From: Castellaniella defragrans
GTDB lineage: Bacteria; Pseudomonadota; Gammaproteobacteria; Burkholderiales; Burkholderiaceae_B
Direction of reading: 5' to 3'
NCBI RefSeq assembly: GCF_014203015.1
Contig: NZ_JACHIB010000005.1
Location: forward strand, 62,001-126,000
Length of the DNA stretch: 64,000 nucleotides
Shown here piece by piece: positions 15,327-24,201 of this stretch (position 1 is the first letter of the stretch; the number at the start of each line of letters is the position of its first letter). The notes beneath the pieces are model-generated. The model ran no database searches, had not been told where the DNA came from, and was given only the letters and a program-made list of their open reading frames with translations. The position numbers and the translations under genes were made by a program.

Positions 15327-16649
15327 ATGCAAAGAATTGCGATCGTGAGCGAGCATGCATCGCCGCTGGCGCCGGCGGGCGGCGTGGACAGCGGGGGTCA
15401 GAACATCTACGTGGCCAACGTCGCCCGCCAGCTGGCGGCCCGCGGCTGCCGCGTGGACGTCTACACCCGGCTGGACAGCCCGTCCCAGCCGCCGGTCATC
15501 GACTGGGGCGAGAACGTCCGCGTCATCCACGTGCCCGCGGGTCCCGCCCGCTACCTGCCCAAGGAGGAGCTGCTGCCGCTGATGGGAGCGTTCGGCCGCT
15601 TCCTGGAGGACTGCTTCGAGGTGGCCGAAGAGCCCTACGATCTCATTCACGCCAATTTCTTCATGTCGGCCATGGCGTCCATGCCCGTCGCGCGCCGGTT
15701 CGGCATCCCGCTGGCCGTGACGTTCCACGCGCTCGGGCGGGTGCGTCGCCGCCACCAGGCGCGGGCGGACCGGTTTCCCGACAGCCGCTTCGCCATCGAG
15801 GAGGAAATCGTGCGCCGCGCCGACTGCCTCATCGCCGAATGCCCGCAGGACCGGCGCGACCTCATCGAACTGTACGGCGCGGACCCCGCGCGGATCAGCA
15901 TGGTGCCCTGCGGCTTCGACGGCGAGGAGATGGCGCCCATGGACCGGCGCGAGGCGCGCCGGCTGGTCGGCTGGCCGGACGACGCCTTCTACCTGCTGCA
16001 GCTGGGCCGCATGGTGCCGCGCAAGGGAATCGACAACGTCATCCGGGCGCTGGCCCGGCTGCGCTTCCGCCATCACGTCGATGCGCGCCTGTGCGTCGTC
16101 GGCGGAAACATCGCCCGGCCGACGGACCAGGACGTGCCCGAACTGCTGCGGCTGCGGGAGATCGCGCGCGAGGAGGGCGTGCCGGACCGCGTGGAGTTCA
16201 CCGGCCGGCGCGGCCGCACCCAGCTGCGGCGCTACTACTGCGCGGCCGACGTGTTCGTCTCCACGCCCTGGTACGAGCCCTTCGGCATCACGCCCGTCGA
16301 GGCCATGGCCTGCGCCACGCCGGTGGTGGGCGCGGACACCGGCGGGATCCGCTACAGCGTGGCCGACGGCGAGACCGGCTTCCTGGTGCCGCCCCGGGAC
16401 CCGGACCGCCTGGCCGAGAAGCTGGCCGTCCTGGCCCGCGATCCGGAACTGGCCCGCCGCATGGGGCAGGCGGGCGTGCGCCGCGCCAACCGGCTGTTCA
16501 CCTGGCGCGAGGTGGGCGAGGAGCTGGCCGAGGTCTTCGAGGTGCTGATCCGGCGGCGTCCGCGGCTCTCGGGTCCGCGCGTGCCGCTGTCCTACGACCT
16601 GCCCCTGGCGCGCGCCGCGCGGGAAGCGGCCGAAACCACCAAGGATTGA
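15327..16649 (+). CDS. GT4-family glycosyltransferase, sucrose-phosphate-synthase/MshA-like
   Basis: A 440-residue retaining glycosyltransferase. The N-domain has the nucleotide-loop hallmark GGVDSGGQNIYVANVARQLA; the C-domain has LGRMVPRKGID (about 230) and the donor-binding block YEPFGITPVEAMACATPVVG (about 315-335). The SGGQN loop is typical of sucrose-phosphate synthases and of D-inositol-3-phosphate glycosyltransferases; in this setting it is more likely a polysaccharide or glycolipid glucosyltransferase. First gene of an operon running to 22593 with gaps of at most 18 nt. Confidence 0.88.
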   Translation: MQRIAIVSEHASPLAPAGGVDSGGQNIYVANVARQLAARGCRVDVYTRLDSPSQPPVIDWGENVRVIHVPAGPARYLPKEELLPLMGAFGRFLEDCFEVAEEPYDLIHANFFMSAMASMPVARRFGIPLAVTFHALGRVRRRHQARADRFPDSRFAIEEEIVRRADCLIAECPQDRRDLIELYGADPARISMVPCGFDGEEMAPMDRREARRLVGWPDDAFYLLQLGRMVPRKGIDNVIRALARLRFRHHVDARLCVVGGNIARPTDQDVPELLRLREIAREEGVPDRVEFTGRRGRTQLRRYYCAADVFVSTPWYEPFGITPVEAMACATPVVGADTGGIRYSVADGETGFLVPPRDPDRLAEKLAVLARDPELARRMGQAGVRRANRLFTWREVGEELAEVFEVLIRRRPRLSGPRVPLSYDLPLARAAREAAETTKD

Positions 16650-16655
16650 GCGGCG

Positions 16656-17327
16656 ATGAACGTGGACCATCTGGACAGGCGCGGTGCCGGTGCGGCGTCC
16701 GGGCGGCCGCAGGGCGCGGGCGGGACCGCGCGCCCGCCGGTGCGCGGCCCGGCCGTGTTCCTCGACAAGGACGGCACGGTGCTGCAGGACGTGCCGTACA
16801 ACGCCGATCCCGGGCGCATGCGGTTCGAGCCGGGGGCGCGGGCGGGGCTGGCCCGGCTGGCCCGGCTCGGGATGCCGCTGATCGTCATCAGCAACCAGCC
16901 CGGGATCGGGCTGGGGAAGATCGCGCCGCAGGACCTGGTGGCGGTGCGCAACCGGCTCTCCGACATGTTCCGCGAGGCGGGCGCCGCGCTGGCGGGCTTC
17001 TACTACTGTCCGCACCATCCGCGCGCGACCGTGGCCCGCTACGCCTGCCTGTGCGCCTGCCGCAAGCCGGCGCCGGGGCTGCTGCGGCTCGCCGCCGCGT
17101 GCCATGACGTGGACCTGCGCCAGTCCTGGTTCGTCGGCGACATCCTGGACGACGTGGAGGCGGGCCGGCGGGCCGGATGCCGCACCATCCTGCTGGACAA
17201 CGGCCACGAGACCGAGTGGCTGGCCGGCGCCTGGCGCATTCCCGAGCGCATCGAGCCCGACCTGGACGCGGCCAGCCGCTGGATCAGCGTCCAGTGCCCG
17301 CGCACCGGATCCGGAGGCACGGCATGA
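16656..17327 (+). CDS. gmhB: HAD-family histidinol-phosphatase / GmhB-type sugar bisphosphatase
   Basis: A 223-residue HAD phosphatase of the GmhB group. Motif I is VFLDKDGTVL (about 35), motif II VISNQPG (about 75), and the loop PHHP...CLCACRKPAPG carries the Cys/His zinc ligands of GmhB; motif IV is FVGDILDDVEAG. It likely removes the C7 phosphate of heptose-1,7-bisphosphate or an equivalent glycan precursor. The N-terminal 30 residues are a low-complexity Gly/Arg extension. Six nucleotides separate it from the preceding gene, and its stop overlaps the next start as ATGA. Confidence 0.85.
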   Translation: MNVDHLDRRGAGAASGRPQGAGGTARPPVRGPAVFLDKDGTVLQDVPYNADPGRMRFEPGARAGLARLARLGMPLIVISNQPGIGLGKIAPQDLVAVRNRLSDMFREAGAALAGFYYCPHHPRATVARYACLCACRKPAPGLLRLAAACHDVDLRQSWFVGDILDDVEAGRRAGCRTILLDNGHETEWLAGAWRIPERIEPDLDAASRWISVQCPRTGSGGTA

Positions 17328-18475
17328 GCGCGCGGCGCCGGGAGGGCGCCCCGGGCGCGCGGTCCGATGCGGCACGCCCCGCCGATCCCTGGCGCGACGC
17401 GCGCGCCATTCTCTGCGTGCGCCTGGACAATCTGGGCGACGTGCTGATGACCACCCCGGCCCTGCGGGCGCTGCGCCGCTCGGCGCGGGGCCGGCGCATC
17501 ACGCTGCTGGCCTCGCGCGCGGGCGCCGCGCTGGCGCCCTACGTGCCGGAAGTCGATGAAGTCGTGGCCTACGATGCGCCGTGGGTCAAGAACGCCGCCG
17601 ACGATCCCGCCGGGGACCGGCGCATGATCGAGGCGCTGCGGCAGCGGAACTTTGATGCGGCGGTCATCTTCACCGTCTACAGCCAGAGCCCGCTGCCGGC
17701 GGCGATGATGTGCCGCCTGGCGGGCATCCCGCGGGTGCTGGCGCATGCGCACGAGAACCCGTACCGGCTGCTGAGCCACTGGGTGCGGGATCCCGAGCCC
17801 GGCCAGTACGTGCGCCACGAAGTCCAGCGCCAGCTGGACCTGGTGGCGACGGTCGGCGCGGCGTGCACGGACACGCGCCTGTCCTTCGCCACCCAGGACG
17901 CCGACCGGCGCTCGCTGGGCGCGATCCTGGCGGCGTACGGACTGGGCGGCGGCCAGGGCTGGATCGTGGCGCATTGCGGCGCCAGCGCGCCCTCGCGGCG
18001 CTACAACCCGGCCTTGTACGCCCGCGCCATTTCCCTGCTGCACGGCTGCGGCCTGAAGATCCTGCTGACGGGCGGCCCCGGCGAGCGCGCCCTGACCGCC
18101 GGCATCCTGGCGCAATGCACGGTGCGCTCGCACGTCATCGACCTGGCCGGGCGGCTCACCCTGGGCGAGCTGGCGTGCCTGATCGAGGATGCCCGCCTGC
18201 TGATCTCCAACAACACCGGACCGGCCCACATCGCCGCCGCCGTGGGGACGCCGCTGGTCGATCTGTATGCCCTGACCAATCCCCAGCACCAGCCGTGGCA
18301 GGTGCCCCACCGGCTGCTGTATCACGACGTGCCCTGCAGGAACTGCTACAGCAGCGTCTGCCGCGAGGGCACCCATGCCTGCCTGGAGGGCGTCGATCCG
18401 CGCAGGGTCGTGGCCGCCGCCCATGAACTGCTCGCGTGGCGGGCCGGCGTATCGCCCCGGCCGCTGGTCGCCTGA
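17324..18475 (+). CDS. GT9-family glycosyltransferase (heptosyltransferase-like)
   Basis: A 383-residue inverting glycosyltransferase of the ADP-heptose:LPS heptosyltransferase family. The N-terminal hallmark is CVRLDNLGDVLMTTPALRAL (about 30-50). In the C-domain, SNNTGPAHIAAAVGTPLVDLYA (in part; about 290) forms the donor site. A Cys-rich stretch near the end (CRNCYSSVCREGTHAC) may bind metal and is shared in type with the second GT9 at 19489. The start is fixed by the ATGA overlap with gmhB. The acceptor is unknown. Confidence 0.88.
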   Translation: MSARRREGAPGARSDAARPADPWRDARAILCVRLDNLGDVLMTTPALRALRRSARGRRITLLASRAGAALAPYVPEVDEVVAYDAPWVKNAADDPAGDRRMIEALRQRNFDAAVIFTVYSQSPLPAAMMCRLAGIPRVLAHAHENPYRLLSHWVRDPEPGQYVRHEVQRQLDLVATVGAACTDTRLSFATQDADRRSLGAILAAYGLGGGQGWIVAHCGASAPSRRYNPALYARAISLLHGCGLKILLTGGPGERALTAGILAQCTVRSHVIDLAGRLTLGELACLIEDARLLISNNTGPAHIAAAVGTPLVDLYALTNPQHQPWQVPHRLLYHDVPCRNCYSSVCREGTHACLEGVDPRRVVAAAHELLAWRAGVSPRPLVA

Positions 18476-18493
18476 GCGCAACGAGGAGGATCC

Positions 18494-19492
18494 ATGTCCG
18501 CAGCAACCCCGCACTCCACGCTCCCGGACGTATCGGTCGTGGTGCCGACCTACCGGCGCCCCGGCATGCTGGCGCGGTGCCTCGCCGCGCTGCTCGCCCA
18601 GACGCTGCCGGGCGGGCGCTACGAGATCATCGTCTGTGACGACGCGCCGGATCCGGCCGTGCGCGCCCTGCTGGAGCAGCTCGCGCCGGAAGGCGCCGGC
18701 CGGCCGGCGCTGCGCTACCTGCCGGTGACCGCCACCCAGGGGCCGGCGGGGGCGCGCAATCGGGGCTGGCGCGCGGCGCGCGCGCCGGTCGTCGCCTTCA
18801 CCGACGACGACACCGTGCCGGATGCGCGCTGGCTGGAGGCGGGCCTGGCCGCCATGACGCCGGACGTCGATGCCGTGACGGGGCGCGTCGTCATGCCCGT
18901 GCCCGATCCGCCCACGGACTACGAACGGGACGCCGGGCGGCTGGCGCAGGCCGAGTTCGTCACCGCCAACTGCTTCGTGCGGCGCACAGTGCTGGAGCGG
19001 CTGGGCGGCTTCGACGAGCGCTACAGCCAGGCCTGGCGGGAGGACTCCGACCTGCATTTTTCCCTGCTGGAGGGCGGTTGCCGCATCGAGCGGGCGCCGG
19101 ACGCCGTGGTGGTGCATCCGCTGCGGCCCGTGCGCTTCGCCGCGGGCCTGTCCATGCAGCGCAAGGTCATGTTCGATGCGCTGCTGTACCGCAAGCACCG
19201 CCTGCACTACCGCCAGCGCATCCGCCGGCGGCCGCCCTGGTTCTATCTGCTGGTCACCGCCGTGGCGCTGGCCGCCCCGGTCTGCCTGCTGGCGGGCTGG
19301 TTCGCCGCCGCCGCGGCGGCGGCCGCGGCGTGGCTGGCGCTGACGCTGGGCTTTTTCCTGCGCCGCCTGCGGGGCACGGCGCTGAGCGTGCGCAACGTCG
19401 CCGACCTGGCGCTGACCTCCGCGCTGATCCCGCTGCTGTCCATTTTCTGGCGGCTGGTGGGCGCATGGCGCTTCGGCCGGGTGGCGCCATGA
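18494..19492 (+). CDS. GT2-family glycosyltransferase
   Basis: A 332-residue GT-A enzyme with VSVVVPTYRRPGML at the N-terminus, the nucleotide-binding CDDAPDP, the metal-binding FTDDDTVPDARWLEAG (DxD at about 97) and the base-region REDSDLHFSLLEGG. The C-terminus has two hydrophobic segments (about 255-290 and 310), suggesting membrane anchoring. AGGAGGA precedes the start. It likely adds a sugar to a lipid-linked glycan at the inner membrane face. Confidence 0.88.
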   Translation: MSAATPHSTLPDVSVVVPTYRRPGMLARCLAALLAQTLPGGRYEIIVCDDAPDPAVRALLEQLAPEGAGRPALRYLPVTATQGPAGARNRGWRAARAPVVAFTDDDTVPDARWLEAGLAAMTPDVDAVTGRVVMPVPDPPTDYERDAGRLAQAEFVTANCFVRRTVLERLGGFDERYSQAWREDSDLHFSLLEGGCRIERAPDAVVVHPLRPVRFAAGLSMQRKVMFDALLYRKHRLHYRQRIRRRPPWFYLLVTAVALAAPVCLLAGWFAAAAAAAAAWLALTLGFFLRRLRGTALSVRNVADLALTSALIPLLSIFWRLVGAWRFGRVAP

Positions 19493-19523
19493 GCGATCCC
19501 GTTGGCGCCATGAGCGATCCCGC
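19482..19523 (+). repeat. 21-bp tandem duplication spanning a start codon
   Basis: Two adjoining 21-bp copies of TGGCGCCATGAGCGATCCCG plus one base put two in-frame start codons (19489, 19510) at the head of the second GT9 gene, each followed by Ser-Asp-Pro. The repeat includes the stop codon of the preceding GT2 gene in the first copy only. Confidence 0.9.
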
Positions 19524-20580
19524 GACCTTCTGGGCCGCCGGGCCGAGCCGCATCGCGGTCTTCCGGGCCTTGAACCTGGGCGACTTCCTCTGCGCCGTGC
19601 CAGCCCTGCGCATGCTGCGCCGCGCCGCGCCCGCCGCCCGCATCACCTTCATCGGCCTGGCGAGCGTGCGCTCCTGCCTGCCGCGCTTTCGCCGCTACAT
19701 CGACGAGTTCGTCGAATTTCCCGGCGACCCGGCGTTTCCGGAGCAGCCCCCGCGCCTGGACGAACTGCCCGGCTTCTATCGCGCCATGCGGGAGCGGCGC
19801 TTCGATCTGGCGCTGCAGCTGCATGGCAGCGGCGCCCGCTCCAACGCCATCGTCCAGGCGCTGGGCGCCCGCCGGTGGGCGGGTTTCGTGCCGGACCGGT
19901 CCGCGCAGGCGCCCTGGGCGATGGCGTGGCCCGACACGCGGCCGGAAATCGTCCGCTACCTGCTGCTGCTGCGCCACCTGGGCGTGCCCGGTCCCGACGA
20001 CCCCGGCATGGAGTTCCCGCTGGAGACCGCCGACCACGAACGGGCCGACGAACTGGCGCGGCGCCTGCGCATGGACCTGCGGCGCATGGTCTTCATGCAT
20101 CCGGGCGCGCGGCTCGCGTCCCGCCGCTGGCTGCCGGAGCGCTACGCGGCGGTCGGCCGGCGCCTGGCGCGGGAAGGCTGGCGGATCGGCGTCACGGGCA
20201 GCGCGGGGGAGCGCGCGCTGACGTCTTCCCTGGCCGCGTCGATCGGCGCGGCGGCGCTCGACCTGGGCGGCCGCACGGACCTGGGCACGCTGGCCAGCCT
20301 GCTGCAGCGCGGCCGCCTGCTGATCTGCAACGACACGGGCGTCTCGCACGTCGCGGCGGCGGTGCGCGCGCCCAGCGTGGTGATCGCCTCCGGCAGCGAC
20401 GTGGCCCGCTGGGCTCCCCTGGATACGCGCCTGCATCCCGTCCTGCATGCGGACGTGCCGTGCCGGCCCTGCGCCCACGATCACTGTCCCGTGCCCGGCC
20501 ATCCCTGCGCCGCGCGGGTCGGCGCCGAGGAGGTCCTGCGCCTGGCGCGCGGCCTGCTGGCCGGGGGAGAGCGGCCATGA
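19489..20580 (+). CDS. GT9-family glycosyltransferase (heptosyltransferase-like), second copy
   Basis: A 363-residue GT9 enzyme. FRALNLGDFLCAVPALRMLRR lies at about 25-45 (quoted in part), FMHPGARLASRRWLPERYA at about 200 and CNDTGVSHVAAAVRAPSVV near 285. Near the C-terminus is a Cys-rich CRPCAHDHCPVPGHPC segment like that in the first GT9. It starts either at 19489, overlapping the GT2 stop (ATGA), or at 19510 after the 21-bp duplication; the conserved part begins after both. Its stop overlaps the next start. Confidence 0.87.
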   Translation: MSDPVGAMSDPATFWAAGPSRIAVFRALNLGDFLCAVPALRMLRRAAPAARITFIGLASVRSCLPRFRRYIDEFVEFPGDPAFPEQPPRLDELPGFYRAMRERRFDLALQLHGSGARSNAIVQALGARRWAGFVPDRSAQAPWAMAWPDTRPEIVRYLLLLRHLGVPGPDDPGMEFPLETADHERADELARRLRMDLRRMVFMHPGARLASRRWLPERYAAVGRRLAREGWRIGVTGSAGERALTSSLAASIGAAALDLGGRTDLGTLASLLQRGRLLICNDTGVSHVAAAVRAPSVVIASGSDVARWAPLDTRLHPVLHADVPCRPCAHDHCPVPGHPCAARVGAEEVLRLARGLLAGGERP

Positions 20581-21599
20581 GCCGCAAGGAAGGCGCGCCC
20601 GGCGGGTCGCCGGACGGCGGGCGGGAGCGCGGCGGCGGCCGCCGCCTGCGCATCCTGACGTGGCACGTGCACGGCAATTATCTCCATGCCCTCACCCAGC
20701 TGCCGCACGACTTCGTCATTCCCGTGCTGCCCGGCGACCCGCCGGGCTACGCGACGCCCGGGCCGCGCATTCCGTGGGGCCCCAACGTGCATCCCGTGCC
20801 GGCCCGGGAGGTGTGCCGCGAGGCGCTGGACTGCGTCATCTACCAGTCGCGCGCCGCCTTCGAGCGCGACCGCCTGCTGCTGCTCACGCCCGAGCAGCGG
20901 GCGCTGCCCTGCGCGTACATCGAACACAATCCGCCCGAGCCGCATCCGACCGGCACGGTGCACTGGTTCCGCCACGAACGGGGCGTGCTGGTGCACGTGA
21001 CGCCGCACAACGCGCTGATGTGGGATTGCGCGGACGTGCGCACGCAGGTCATCGAACACGGCCTCGTGGCGCCGCCGCGGCCGCTCTACACGGGCGAGCG
21101 GCCGCGCGGCATCGTGGTCGTCAATCACCTGGGACGGCGCGGCCGGCGGGTGGGGGCCGACCTCTACCAATGGGCCGCGCGGCAGGTGCCGCTGGACCTC
21201 ATCGGCATGGGCTCCGAGGAACTGGTGGGCGGGCAGGGCGAGGTCCCCAACATGGAGGTGGCGGCGTACATGGCGGAATACCGCTTCTTCTTCAGCCCCA
21301 TCCGCTACGCCAGCCTGGGGCTGTCGCTCGTCGAGGCGATGATGGCCGGCCTGCCGATCGTCGGCGTCGCCGCCACCGAGCTGCCCTGCGTGATCGCCAA
21401 CGGCGTCAACGGCTGGGTGGACAGCCGGCCGCAGCGCCTGGTCGCCTGCATGCGGCAGCTGATCGACGAGCCCGCACTGGCGCGGCGCTGGGGGCAGGCC
21501 GCCCGCGAGACCGCCCTGCGGCGCTTCTCCATCGAGCGCTACATCGGCGACTGGAACGAACTGCTGGCCGGCCTGGTCGGCGGACAGGAGCAGGAATAA
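20577..21599 (+). CDS. GT4-like glycosyltransferase
   Basis: A 340-residue protein with a divergent N-domain (ILTWHVHGNYLHALTQLPHD at about 25, quoted in part) and a recognisable GT-B donor block YASLGLSLVEAMMAGLPIVGV (in part; about 240-260) with the E-x7-E-like pattern. The first 24 residues are low complexity. The ATGA overlap with the upstream GT9 fixes the start. Donor and acceptor are unknown. Confidence 0.8.
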   Translation: MSRKEGAPGGSPDGGRERGGGRRLRILTWHVHGNYLHALTQLPHDFVIPVLPGDPPGYATPGPRIPWGPNVHPVPAREVCREALDCVIYQSRAAFERDRLLLLTPEQRALPCAYIEHNPPEPHPTGTVHWFRHERGVLVHVTPHNALMWDCADVRTQVIEHGLVAPPRPLYTGERPRGIVVVNHLGRRGRRVGADLYQWAARQVPLDLIGMGSEELVGGQGEVPNMEVAAYMAEYRFFFSPIRYASLGLSLVEAMMAGLPIVGVAATELPCVIANGVNGWVDSRPQRLVACMRQLIDEPALARRWGQAARETALRRFSIERYIGDWNELLAGLVGGQEQE

Positions 21600-21603
21600 G
21601 GCC

Positions 21604-22593
21604 ATGGAAGGACAGGACAAGAACTTTCGGTCCATGCTGCGCGCCCCGGTGCTGGTGGCGGGCGGGGCCGGCTTTCTGGGGGCGCATCTGTGCCGGCGCC
21701 TCCTGGACATGGGATGCGTGGTGATCTGCCTCGACAATCTGGACACGGGTTCGCGCGACGCGGTCGAGGCGCTGCGGGCGTATCCGCGGTTTTCCTGGAT
21801 CCATCACGACGTCGTCGATCCCATTCCCATCGACGGGCCGCTGAGCCGGATCTACAACCTGGCCTGCCCGGCCTCGCCGCGGCATTATCAGGCCGATCCG
21901 CCGCATACCCTGCTGACCTGCGTGGACGGCGCGCGCAATCTGCTGGAACTCGCCCGCCGCACCGGCGCCCGCATCCTCCAGGCCTCGACCAGCGAGGTCT
22001 ACGGCGATCCGCTGGAGCATCCGCAGCACGAGTCCTACCGCGGCAACGTGAACATCGTCGGCCTGCGCTCGTGCTACGACGAGGGCAAGCGCTGCGCCGA
22101 GACGCTGTTCTCCGACTACGGCGCGCGCTACGGCGTGCGCACCAAGATCGCCCGCATCTTCAACACCTACGGCCCGGGCATGGCGCTGGACGACGGCCGG
22201 CTGGTCTCCAACCTCATCGTCCAGGCCCTGAAGGGCTATGCCATGACCCTCTATGGCGACGGCAGCCAGACGCGGTCCCTGTGCTACGTGGACGACCTGA
22301 TCGAGGGCCTGATCCGCCTGATGGAAAGCCCGCCGTCCTTCCGCGGGCCCGTGAACCTGGGCAATCCCAGCGAGATCACGGTGCTGGACGTGGCCGGCGC
22401 CATCCGCGCCCTGACCGGGACGTCCGCGCCGCTGGTGCGCCTGTCCCTGCCGCCCGACGATCCCAGGCGGCGCTGCCCCGACATCGTGCTCGCGCAGCGC
22501 CACCTGGGCTGGCGGCCCGCCACCGGCCTGCAGGACGGCCTGCGCAGGACGATCGCCGATTTCGCCCTGCGGGTCGAGGTCGAGGTCCCCTGA
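21604..22593 (+). CDS. UDP-glucuronate decarboxylase / UDP-xylose synthase-like epimerase
   Basis: A 329-residue extended SDR. Rossmann motif VAGGAGFLGAHLCRRLL (about 17-33), the catalytic segment STSEVYGDP with RSCYDEGKRCAETL (YxxxK at about 150) and RIFNTYGPGM (about 180). YDEGKR and NTYGPG are typical of UDP-glucuronate decarboxylases, which turn UDP-glucuronate (the Ugd product) into UDP-xylose. Together with the divergent ugd this predicts a xylose-containing surface glycan. The gap to the previous gene is 4 nt. It is the last gene of the operon. Confidence 0.87.
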   Translation: MEGQDKNFRSMLRAPVLVAGGAGFLGAHLCRRLLDMGCVVICLDNLDTGSRDAVEALRAYPRFSWIHHDVVDPIPIDGPLSRIYNLACPASPRHYQADPPHTLLTCVDGARNLLELARRTGARILQASTSEVYGDPLEHPQHESYRGNVNIVGLRSCYDEGKRCAETLFSDYGARYGVRTKIARIFNTYGPGMALDDGRLVSNLIVQALKGYAMTLYGDGSQTRSLCYVDDLIEGLIRLMESPPSFRGPVNLGNPSEITVLDVAGAIRALTGTSAPLVRLSLPPDDPRRRCPDIVLAQRHLGWRPATGLQDGLRRTIADFALRVEVEVP

Positions 22594-22623
22594 GCCGCCC
22601 CCCGGGCGGGCGCGGCGCGGCGA

Positions 22624-23190
22624 TCAGGCGCGCATCGTCTTGAGCGCCGTCGCCCAGCGCAGCAGTTCGTCCAGCAGCGCGGTGGCCGAGGCGTCGATCA
22701 GCTCGTTGGAGGCGAATTCGCCGTTTTCCTGGAGGTGCTTGGACACCATGGGAATGGCGACGCCTTCCATCATGGGCATCATCTTCAGGGTGGTGACCTG
22801 CGGCTTGGCCGACTGGGTGGCGCGCAGGCCGCCCGAAACCCCGCCGTAGCCGACGAAGCCGCAGGGCTTGTAGTTCCATTCCTTGTAGACGTAGTCCAGC
22901 GCGTTCACCAGGGAAGGCGGCGCGCTGTAGTTGTATTCGGGCGTGACGAAGACGTAGGCGTCGGCGCGGGCCACGCTGGCGCTCCAGCGCTTGGTGTGGT
23001 CGTGCGCGTATTGCTGCATGCGGGGATGCACCGGCTCGTCGTAGAGCGGCAGATTGAAATCGGCCAGGTCCACCAGTTCGGTGTCGAACTGGCCGTGGCT
23101 GCGGGCGAATTCGTGGAACCAGCGCGCGACGGCGGGGCCCACGCGGCCCGGACGGGTGCTGCAGATGATGACTTGGAGCTTGAGCGGCAT
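22624..23190 (-). CDS. NAD(P)H-dependent FMN reductase (flavodoxin-fold)
   Basis: A 188-residue flavoprotein with the FMN phosphate loop CSTRPGRVGPAVARW at the N-terminus, TPEYNYSAPPSLVNALDY at about 80-98 and GYGGVSGGLRA at about 117. It probably reduces FMN or quinones. A ribosome site AAGGAAA precedes the start. It lies 68 nt behind the pirin gene on the same strand and may be co-transcribed. Confidence 0.9.
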   Translation of the reverse strand: MPLKLQVIICSTRPGRVGPAVARWFHEFARSHGQFDTELVDLADFNLPLYDEPVHPRMQQYAHDHTKRWSASVARADAYVFVTPEYNYSAPPSLVNALDYVYKEWNYKPCGFVGYGGVSGGLRATQSAKPQVTTLKMMPMMEGVAIPMVSKHLQENGEFASNELIDASATALLDELLRWATALKTMRA

Positions 23191-23258
23191 CGAATGTTTC
23201 CTTGCTTGGGAGTGGGCCGTCCGCGCGCCGGAGGGGGTCCGGGCGGCGCGGACGGATG

Positions 23259-24140
23259 CTAGCCCGCGCCCTCGGGGAGCGGGATGAATTCGCGGTCGTC
23301 GCCCACCGGCAGCTTCATGCGCTGGGCGCGCCAGTCCTCGCGGGCCTGTTCGATCCGTTCCCGCGAGGAGGAGACGAAATTCCAGTGGATGAACCGTTCG
23401 CCCACCGGCTCGCCGCCCAGCAGCATCACGGTGGCCGGGCCACGCGCCTGGATCTGCGCGGCGCGCCCCGGCGCCAGGACCTGCATCCGGCCTTCGGCCA
23501 GCGGGTGGCCGTCGAGCTCGACGGCGCCCCGGGCGACGTAGACCGCCCGCTCGGCATGCTCCGTGCCCAGGGCGCGGCGCGCGCCGTCGGCCATGTCCCA
23601 GTGCAGGTAGAACAGCGGCGAATGCGTCCGGACGCGGGCGGCGGCGCCGTCGATGGCGCCGGCGATCAGGCGGCCGGCGACGCCGTCCTCGTGGAATTCG
23701 GGCAGCTCGCCCGCACCCTGGTGGTGATGGAATTCGGGCGCGGTTTCCTCGTGCTCGCGCGGCAGGGCGACCCAGGCCTGGATGCCGTGCAGGGTGGCGC
23801 CGTGGGCGCGGGCGTATTCCAGCCGTTCGCTGTGGGTGATGCCGCTGCCGGCGGTCATCCAGTTGACCTCGCCGGGGCGGATTTCCTGCTGCGAGCCCAG
23901 GCTGTCGCGGTGGGTGATGGCGCCGTTGTACAGGTAGGTGACGGTGGAGAGGCCGATGTGCGGGTGCGGCCGGACGTCCAGTTCGCGCGGCGCGCCGCGC
24001 GCCACCTCCAGCGGGCCCAGGTGGTCGAAGAAGATGAAGGGGCCGACCATGCGGCGCTTGCGGTGGGGCAGCACGCGGCCGACGACGAAACCTCCGCCCA
24101 GGTCGTGCATGCGGCGGTCGATCAGCAGGGTGGCGTCCAT
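23259..24140 (-). CDS. Pirin family protein
   Basis: A 293-residue bicupin. The N-domain carries PFIFFDHLGP and the metal-binding HPHIGLSTVTYL block, followed by MTAGSGITHSER; the C-terminal cupin has AVYVARGAVELDG and GGEPVGERFIHWNFVSSS. Pirins bind iron; some have quercetinase activity. The start at 24140 has GAGGAACGCC upstream, while the 14-residue longer reading lacks one. No direct link to the neighbouring TRAP genes is evident. Confidence 0.9.
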   Translation of the reverse strand: MDATLLIDRRMHDLGGGFVVGRVLPHRKRRMVGPFIFFDHLGPLEVARGAPRELDVRPHPHIGLSTVTYLYNGAITHRDSLGSQQEIRPGEVNWMTAGSGITHSERLEYARAHGATLHGIQAWVALPREHEETAPEFHHHQGAGELPEFHEDGVAGRLIAGAIDGAAARVRTHSPLFYLHWDMADGARRALGTEHAERAVYVARGAVELDGHPLAEGRMQVLAPGRAAQIQARGPATVMLLGGEPVGERFIHWNFVSSSRERIEQAREDWRAQRMKLPVGDDREFIPLPEGAG

Positions 24141-24201
24141 GGCGTTCCTCGCGCGGGCCGGTGGGGGCGGCCCCGCGATCACGATACTACAGCTCTTTGC
24201 G

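Noticed and set aside
15045-17375. A 776-codon minus-strand frame
   Set aside because: It is antisense to the glycosyltransferase and gmhB genes and rich in Arg, Gln, His and Val; no recognisable family.
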